From Pithys albifrons albifrons (Eukaryota > Chordata > Aves > Passeriformes > Thamnophilidae), in NCBI RefSeq assembly GCF_047495875.1, contig NC_092462.1, positions 40,213,669 to 40,277,668 on the forward strand: DNA of 64,000 bases. Direction: 5' to 3'. The first letter of the stretch is position 1, and every line of letters begins with the position of its first letter. A program made the translations under genes and the position numbers. The notes beneath the pieces were generated by a model. That model was not told the DNA's origin, ran no database searches, and worked only from the letters and a program-made list of their open reading frames with translations. Shown piece by piece: positions 61,184 through 64,000 of the stretch.

Positions 61184-61660
61184 GCCCTGGCTAACCAGGC
61201 AGGTCCCAAGTAACTGGAAGTTGGTAAATGTAGTGCCCATCTACAAGAAGGGCAGAAGGAAGATCTAAGGAACTACAGGCTTGTCAGCCTGACCTAAGTG
61301 CCAGGGAAGGTCATCATGAATGCCATCATGTGGCACATCCAGGACAAGGCATCAGGCCCAGCCAAGATGGTTTATGAAGGGCAGGTCCTCCTTGACCATC
61401 CTGACCTCCTTCTGTGACCCACCTAGTGGATGAGGGAAAGGATGTAAAGCATTCTAGTAAAGCCTTTGACATTCTTTTCCACAGCGTTCTCCTGGAGAAA
61501 CTGGCTGTTCCTGTCTTGAATGGGTGCACTGTTCAACTGGGTAAAAAAATGTCTGGATGGTCAGGCTCAGAGAGTGGTGGTAAACCGTTGGTGACTGGTC
61601 ACTATTGGTGTTCCCCACGCCTCAGTGGTGGGGTCTGCTACCTGTTCAGGGTAACAGTGT
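61184..61660 (+). mobile_element. CR1 LINE ORF2 fragment, right of the LTR
   Basis: GTGCCCATCTACAAGAAGGG, CTACAGGCTTGTCAGCCTGA and AAAGCCTTTGACATTC follow the CR1 reverse-transcriptase order, the last being a decayed S-K-A-F-D block. It breaks off near CCTGTTCAGGGTAAC, so the 3' half of this CR1 is missing. Confidence 0.9.
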
Positions 61661-64000
61661 GTATGATTTTAGAAAGGAAAAGGATTTTTTTAAAAAAAAT
61701 AGTCAAATGACAATTAAATTTGCTTATAAACCACACCAAAGAGCATAACATGAAAATTATATTGGACAAATCAAATATGGAATAAAATATGTCAGTTGTC
61801 AAATGTAACATGGATCACAATTTTATGGCTAGAACTCCCAGCTTTTATTAAACGTTTCAAGCACTCTTACAACAAGAGGTCACTTTGGTTTCAGGTGGAT
61901 AATCAAGCAGAAATCATCTCTAAGACTTCTCTTGTCATAAGAGTATGCAGGCATAGGAACACAGAAATGTTATGTTCTCATTGAAATTTAGTACATTTCC
62001 TGAAACACTCCTCTTGCTTTTTTTCCTTCTGTTTTCTTACATTCTATAAACATGGGTTTTTATTTCTTATAGTCAGTTTCCCATTTGCAGAACAAAAGCT
62101 GTTGTCCATACTCTATCCATTGTACCATTTCTGCCTATTACTTAGATAAGCTAAAAGAAGATAAATTGTCCCCATTTCAGAATGGCATGAGATATAAGAG
62201 CTTAGCTTCTTTTTGTTTTGAACTTAACTTCTAGTCATTTATTATTAATGAAATTCTTTAAACATCCTACAAATTATAAATGTGATCAATAAATGTTTAC
62301 AGGTATTTTAAGAGAAAAGATGAACTTCCCTTTATGAGTGTAAAACTTTAGGAGATTACTTGTAACCTCTCTTGGCCAGGAAAGACAAAGCAATCTAGCT
62401 CAGAGCACTGATACAGGATAATTTTCAATGGTATTTTTACTAAAAAAGTTAGCACATTAAAAGTTTATGGCAAGTAAGATTGCTTAGCATATCAGGATGC
62501 TGTTTTTCCTTAATACATTCATGGAGGCTACTTGAAGGGCACTTTCAGTGCATGGGCCTGTATACATAATACAGCTTTTTATTGTTGACGGAGTCTAGAG
62601 CCCTGTGAGTATTTTTACAGTGCATTATTTTTCAGAACCAATAAATTACTCATTTGAACTATCCAAGTATAAACATAATTACTTATTTTCAGGCTTGACT
62701 ATGATACTATTACAATGAATTATGGATTTTACTGGTTATCTGGTTTCAATGTGGTGCATTAAATCATATAATTTATGATTGGTTCTGAACTTCATAGAGA
62801 TTTTTTCATATAATCTGTCTTGGTTCCTCAGAGTTATACTTTTAAAGATGTCAGAGAATTTCAAGATAGCATTGGACTGATTTAAAGTTCTTTTAATCAA
62901 CATATTTTCAGATCTCCTTTCTATTCCATATACAAGTATAAAAACTCCACAAATAAAGAATGAACTCAAAAAGGACAGGAGACAGTGATAATTGAAAAAA
63001 TAAAAATTTTTTTAAAATGGCAAATATGCTCCAATTACACAAACTAATTAGCAGCTTTTAGCAGATGATTAATCTAAAAACAACCTCTAGAATTAAACAA
63101 ACAAACAAACAAACAAACAAAAAAGGGCAAGACGTCTTTAGGCCATATGCGAGTGTAGCTATATTCAATATCACAAATAAACCCTAGAGGAAAAATGAAA
63201 TCTTCTTAATCTCATCTTCTTTACATGCAGTCTGTCATCTTTCCCTATATCCTCTGTGTTATCCAGAAATGGCATCACTGCATTAGGAGTTGAGCCAGTC
63301 CCTCAGTGGAACTAAGGTTTTACTGTAACTCTCTTTTATTGTGAATAATTATTCTCCTGTTCTGTTACCTATCTCTGAATTTCTTTTTTTCTTTTTTTTT
63401 CCTCCCGATCTTATTTATTATTTCTGTCCAGCAGGATGCATCTTTCTTTGCTTTCATTTATTCTTCCTAATCTCTGCCTTCTCCTGTATTCGTTATGTTT
63501 TGTTATGTATTGCTAATAGGTTAGGCTGTTCCTTCTCCAGAGCATTGAAGTTAGATTTAAGGAATATATCTGGTCACTATATTTGATGAAAGAAGAATTA
63601 TTTTTTCTTGAGATGAGTGTAGCACTTAAGCATCCATAATAAAAAAATAGAAAGGTTAAGTAATTTTTTCAGAATTCAAGTAACATAATTGCTTTCTCAC
63701 ACCCTCAGATCGATCAAATTCTTCTATGTATTTGAAGTTATGTAGGACACAGGACATTGCAGGAGTGAGTTCAGTCTCTAGGGAAGCACTTGTGCAGGCA
63801 TAAAACAAAATATTTTCTTCTTCTCTGTCATCTTAGAATTTGCAATAAAACCAATTCTTTTTTTTCAGTACCAGTAGTATCCATCTCAGGTGTTTTGATG
63901 CCCTTATTCTCAGAGAGTACTGGTTGACTTAGTCACCATGACAGTCTTGTTGCATGCATCTGTGTTCAACACAGCTAACTGCACTGAATGCAGATTAGCA
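61661..64000. other. AT-rich unique DNA, no supported gene
   Basis: No gene or mobile element recognised up to the window end. An AAAC repeat lies at 63095-63122. Confidence 0.55.
63095..63122 (+). repeat. (AAAC)n microsatellite
   Basis: Six AAAC units followed by a short A run. Confidence 0.92.

Noticed and set aside
60635..61213. A 192-codon + strand frame.
   Set aside because: It begins in CR1 ORF2, crosses a reverse-strand LTR and re-enters CR1. Only its first part is CR1-derived.
1..64000. CRISPR arrays, operons, phage or bacterial mobile elements.
   Set aside because: There are no regularly spaced repeats, no dense coding and no bacterial gene order; all evidence points to a vertebrate genome.

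Overview
This window looks like avian nuclear DNA, most likely from a passerine. It is AT-rich and holds many decayed CR1 LINE fragments, both strands represented, with the bird-type 3' end repeating ATTCTRTG. It also holds many single LTRs of avian endogenous retroviruses. One copy of a short SINE at 36882-37033 joins a tRNA-Ile-like head to a CR1-type tail; that architecture is known as TguSINE1 and, as I recall it, is restricted to passerines. I could not support any complete protein-coding gene. The window reads as a gene desert or the inside of a very long intron, and almost every long open frame falls inside a mobile element or is a chance frame.

Layout. 1-2990 is AT-rich unique DNA. 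Solo LTR A lies at 2991-3627 with a perfect 5-bp target duplication. Two CR1 tails lie at 5.9-6.3 kb. The 11.0-13.4 kb block holds an LTR-like repeat (copy of one at 31.9 kb, opposite strand), then a CR1 reverse-transcriptase fragment split by a second copy of LTR A (12298-12901). An older, common avian LTR type lies at 15.7-16.3 kb and a reverse-strand CR1 at 17.1-18.0 kb. At 25.36-26.12 kb a GC-rich solo LTR with a 6-bp duplication splits a CR1. A cluster of four LTR-like insertions fills much of 30.6-34.25 kb. The tRNA-Ile SINE is at 36.9 kb. CR1 fragments lie at 43.3-44.5 and 45.1-45.5 kb. Two more LTRs sit almost end to end at 53.5-54.6 kb.

The most unusual part is 54.9-61.7 kb. It has two reverse-strand copies of one short retroposon whose head derives from 5S ribosomal RNA. 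The first (54925-55230) keeps a near-complete 5S segment with exact A-box and C-box matches and a 13-bp target duplication. The second (about 59425-59778) carries a tRNA-Gln-like unit in front of a deleted 5S segment, so it is a tRNA/5S chimera. Both share a body of about 190 bp and a hairpin-like 3' tail. I do not recognise this family by name; it is the best candidate here for something undescribed. The same interval has a solo LTR candidate, an AT-rich palindrome, and a CR1 split by a 462-bp LTR with a 4-bp duplication.

How the parts relate: the nested insertions give a relative order (CR1 first, LTRs later, three independent cases). The SINEs depended on LINE machinery: CR1 for the tRNA-Ile SINE, and an unidentified LINE, possibly RTE-like, for the 5S family. 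Boundaries with target duplications are exact to the base; CR1 edges are approximate because they were judged by eye.
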